This document shows, piece after piece, positions 62,279 to 64,000 of a stretch of DNA of 64,000 nt (position 1 is the first letter of the stretch; each line of letters begins with the position of its first letter). The position numbers and the translations under genes are program-made. The notes beneath the pieces were generated by a model. It did no database searches and was not told the DNA's origin. It saw only the letters and a list, made by a program, of their open reading frames with translations. The DNA is from Micromonospora_G sp044458865. GTDB taxonomy: Bacteria; Actinomycetota; Actinomycetes; Mycobacteriales; Micromonosporaceae. The stretch lies in NCBI RefSeq assembly GCF_044458865.1, contig NZ_JBITIH010000001.1:248001-312000 (forward strand), written 5' to 3'.

Positions 62279-62665
62279 TCAGTCCGCGCGTTCCTGCTGG
62301 CCGTACACCTCGATCTTGAAGTTGAGCACGGCCAGGTCCTGTTCCAGCTCCGCCATCCGGGCCAGCACCCGTTCCCGGTGGGCCTGGAAGAGCTGGCGCC
62401 GGGCGCCCAGGGTGTGGTCTCCCTGGCGGGCCAGTTCGGCGTAGCGGCGCATGTCACGTACGGGCATGCCGGTGCGGCGCAACCGGGTGAGCAACATCAG
62501 CCAGTCGATGTCGGAGGTGGTGTAGCGCCGTCGGCCGGCCGAGTCCCGACCGACCGGCGAGACCAGTCCCTCCTGCTCGTACCAGCGCAGGGTGTACGCG
62601 GTCAGGCCGACCCGCTCCGCGGCCTCGCCGACGGTGAGCGTGGTGTCGTCCAGTCGGGTCTCCAT
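62279..62665 (-). CDS. MerR-family transcriptional regulator
   Basis: A 128-residue regulator: DTTLTVGEAAERVGLTAYTL, RWYEQEGLVSPVGRDSAGRR, RYTTSDIDWLMLLTRLRRTG, MPVRDMRRYAELARQGDHTL, then the antiparallel coiled-coil dimer helix (ERVLARMAELEQDLAVLNFK). No cysteines, so not a metal or redox sensor of the SoxR/MerR kind. A -35 TTGACG (62698-62703) and AAGCCT 19 nt later form the long-spacer promoter typical of MerR-controlled genes, suggesting autoregulation. Confidence 0.88.
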   Translation of the reverse strand: METRLDDTTLTVGEAAERVGLTAYTLRWYEQEGLVSPVGRDSAGRRRYTTSDIDWLMLLTRLRRTGMPVRDMRRYAELARQGDHTLGARRQLFQAHRERVLARMAELEQDLAVLNFKIEVYGQQERAD

Positions 62666-62672
62666 CGCCCCA

Positions 62673-62703
62673 GGCTTCCAGGGTTACCCGGGTCGGCGTC
62701 AAG
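62673..62703 (-). promoter_or_regulatory. Long-spacer promoter of the MerR gene
   Basis: Minus strand TTGACG at 62698-62703, 19-nt spacer, AAGCCT at 62673-62678. The unusual spacing is that of MerR-activated promoters. Confidence 0.45.
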
Positions 62704-62765
62704 GGTCCGGGACCGAACTCGGGGTCGATTGTGGGACGGCCGGGCGATTGCCGGACGTCAAGATT

Positions 62766-62797
62766 TCAACTAGCGTTGAGTTCAACAAGCGTTGAAT
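62766..62797 (+). promoter_or_regulatory. Two palindromic operators upstream of the ABC exporter operon
   Basis: TTCAAC-TAGC-GTTGA(G) at 62766-62781 and the perfect TTCAAC-AAGC-GTTGAA at 62782-62797, adjacent and 18-34 bp upstream of the ATG. This is the usual layout for TetR-family repression of an exporter; no TetR gene is in the window. Confidence 0.7.
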
Positions 62798-62814
62798 TAA
62801 TCGGAGGAGGTGCC

Positions 62815-63606
62815 ATGAACACCGCGATCGATCTGCGCGACCTCGTCGTCGACCGGGGCGGGCGGCGGGTGCTGCACGGCCTGACCTGCGCGCTGCCGCG
62901 CGGCAGCGTCACCGGCGTGCTCGGGCCGAGCGGCAGCGGCAAGACCACCCTGCTGCGGGCCGTGGTCGGCGTGCAGATCGTCACTTCCGGCACGGTCACC
63001 GTGCTGGGCGAGCCGGCCGGCAGCGCCTCGCTGCGCCACCGGCTCGGCTATCTGACTCAGGCGCCGAGCGTCTACACGGACCTGACCGTCCGGGAGAACG
63101 CCCGCTACTTCGCCACCCTGCAGGGGCGCAGCGCCCGGGAGGCCGATCGGGCGATAGCCGACGTCGGCCTCGCCCCGGCCGCGCACCAACTGGTCGGCAC
63201 ACTCTCCGGCGGGCAGCGCAGCCGGGCGTCGCTGGCCTGCGCCATCGTCGGCGAACCCGAACTGGTGATCCTCGACGAGCCCACGGTCGGGCAGGACCCG
63301 GTGCTCCGGGCCGAGTTGTGGGACCGGTTTCACGCCATGGCCGCCGCGGGCACCACCCTGGTGGTATCCAGTCACGTGATGGACGAGGCGGCGCGCTGCG
63401 ATCGGTTGCTGCTGATCCGCGGGGGCCGGCTGATCGCCGACGACACCCCCGCCGCCGTACGCGCCAGCGCCGGCACCGACGACCTGGAGGAGGCCTTCCT
63501 CCGTCTGATCAGGAGGAACGAGGCGAGCCGGACCGAAGCGTCCCCGCCCCGCCCCCACCGCCGTCCCGGGCACCGGCCGACGGCGCCACCGAGACCGGGA
63601 CGGTGA
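62815..63606 (+). CDS. ABC exporter ATP-binding protein
   Basis: A 263-residue ATPase of the drug-exporter (ABC-2) class. Walker A GPSGSGKTT (about 39-47), Q-loop YLTQAPSVYTDLTVRENARY, signature TLSGGQRSRASLACAI, Walker B LVILDEPTVGQDP and switch His in VVSSHVMDEAARCDR. Substrate unknown. GGAGGAGG lies 5 nt before ATG 62815. The permease gene begins 4 bp after the stop. Confidence 0.93.
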   Translation: MNTAIDLRDLVVDRGGRRVLHGLTCALPRGSVTGVLGPSGSGKTTLLRAVVGVQIVTSGTVTVLGEPAGSASLRHRLGYLTQAPSVYTDLTVRENARYFATLQGRSAREADRAIADVGLAPAAHQLVGTLSGGQRSRASLACAIVGEPELVILDEPTVGQDPVLRAELWDRFHAMAAAGTTLVVSSHVMDEAARCDRLLLIRGGRLIADDTPAAVRASAGTDDLEEAFLRLIRRNEASRTEASPPRPHRRPGHRPTAPPRPGR

Positions 63607-63610
63607 CCCG

Positions 63611-64000
63611 ATGAACGTCCGACTGCTCGCCGCCACGACCGGGCGGATCCTGCGCCAGCTCCGCCACGACCCGCGTACGGTCGCGATGCTGGTGGTGGTG
63701 CCGACGGTGCTGCTCACCCTGCTCTACTTCATGTTCGAGAACCAGCCCACGATGCCCGGCCAGCCGAGCACCTTCGACCGGATCGCGCTGATCATGCTCG
63801 GCGTCTTCCCGTTCGTCATCATGTTCCTGGTGACCAGCATCGCGATGCTGCGTGAACGCACCTCCGGCACGCTGGAACGGTTGCTCACCACCCCACTGGG
63901 CAAACTCGATCTGCTCTTCGGCTACGGCATCGCGTTCGGGCTGGCGGCGGCGGTGCAGGCGAGCGTCGCCACCGGTGTGGCGTACTGGCTGTTCGACCTG
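63611..64000 (+). CDS. ABC-2 type permease (3' end outside window)
   Basis: First 130 residues of the membrane subunit of the exporter: MNVRLLAATTGRILRQLRHD, a membrane helix (TVAMLVVVPTVLLTLLYFMF), an outside loop, a second helix (LIMLGVFPFVIMFLVTSIAM) and RERTSGTLERLLTTPLGKLD, the coupling region typical of ABC-2 permeases. The frame is open at the window end. Confidence 0.9.
   Translation, partial: MNVRLLAATTGRILRQLRHDPRTVAMLVVVPTVLLTLLYFMFENQPTMPGQPSTFDRIALIMLGVFPFVIMFLVTSIAMLRERTSGTLERLLTTPLGKLDLLFGYGIAFGLAAAVQASVATGVAYWLFDL

Overview
The window is a high-GC actinobacterial chromosome segment, most likely from the Micromonosporaceae (Micromonospora or a close relative). The evidence is the strong GC bias at third codon positions, frequent GTG/TTG starts, and actinobacterial gene sets: a PdtaR-type ANTAR regulator, a large SARP regulator, a PF04672-type methyltransferase, and a CoaE fused to a GrpB domain. 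No plasmid, phage or CRISPR signature was seen. Most of the window is conserved core chromosome, with accessory islands and several gene remnants between core blocks.

Layout: 1-7.1 kb holds coaE (cut by the window edge), rpsA, a methyltransferase, two small DUF proteins and polA. 7.2-12.3 kb is a complete branched-chain amino acid ABC importer (livK-H-M-G-F, minus strand). 12.5-17.6 kb holds a propeller lipoprotein, an ANTAR response regulator, an unusual tRNA, an ABC-F ATPase with a leader-peptide-like 5' region, and a methyltransferase. 17.9-25 kb is accessory: a DoxX protein, an IclR regulator with a damaged 3' end beside the tail of a lost sugar-binding protein gene, a luciferase-like monooxygenase, a secreted rhamnogalacturonan lyase and its divergent LacI regulator. 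25-30.3 kb holds an aromatic amino acid decarboxylase, a MazG-like protein, an Rrf2 regulator, tesB and pyk. 30.6-36.2 kb encodes secreted proteins (CBM32-beta-helix, a zincin-like protein, an I36-like inhibitor) and a macrodomain protein. 36.4-42 kb is the least understood part: a three-gene plus-strand group converging, across decayed genes, on a minus-strand FtsK-like ATPase with a coiled-coil membrane partner. 42.3-44 kb is a HEAT / MerR-HEAT pair. 44.2-50.4 kb is gltBD. 50.5-57.7 kb holds a GNAT protein, a giant SARP regulator, an FAD monooxygenase and lgt. 58-62.2 kb holds trpC, a small protein, a Trp-associated membrane protein, trpE and hisI, with no trpB or trpA between trpC and lgt. 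The window ends with a MerR regulator and the start of an ABC exporter operon behind two palindromic operators.

Two regulatory patterns recur. At least ten genes have a TANNNT hexamer only 6-8 nt before the start codon and lack a clear Shine-Dalgarno, which implies leaderless mRNAs. Many gene ends carry long, perfect GC-rich hairpins without a U-tract that probably act as terminators. The best candidate for an undescribed system is 36474-42011. There a free-standing helical protein and a helical domain fused to a glycine-zipper membrane segment appear related to each other, and they face an FtsK-type ATPase. The functional link between them is inference only.
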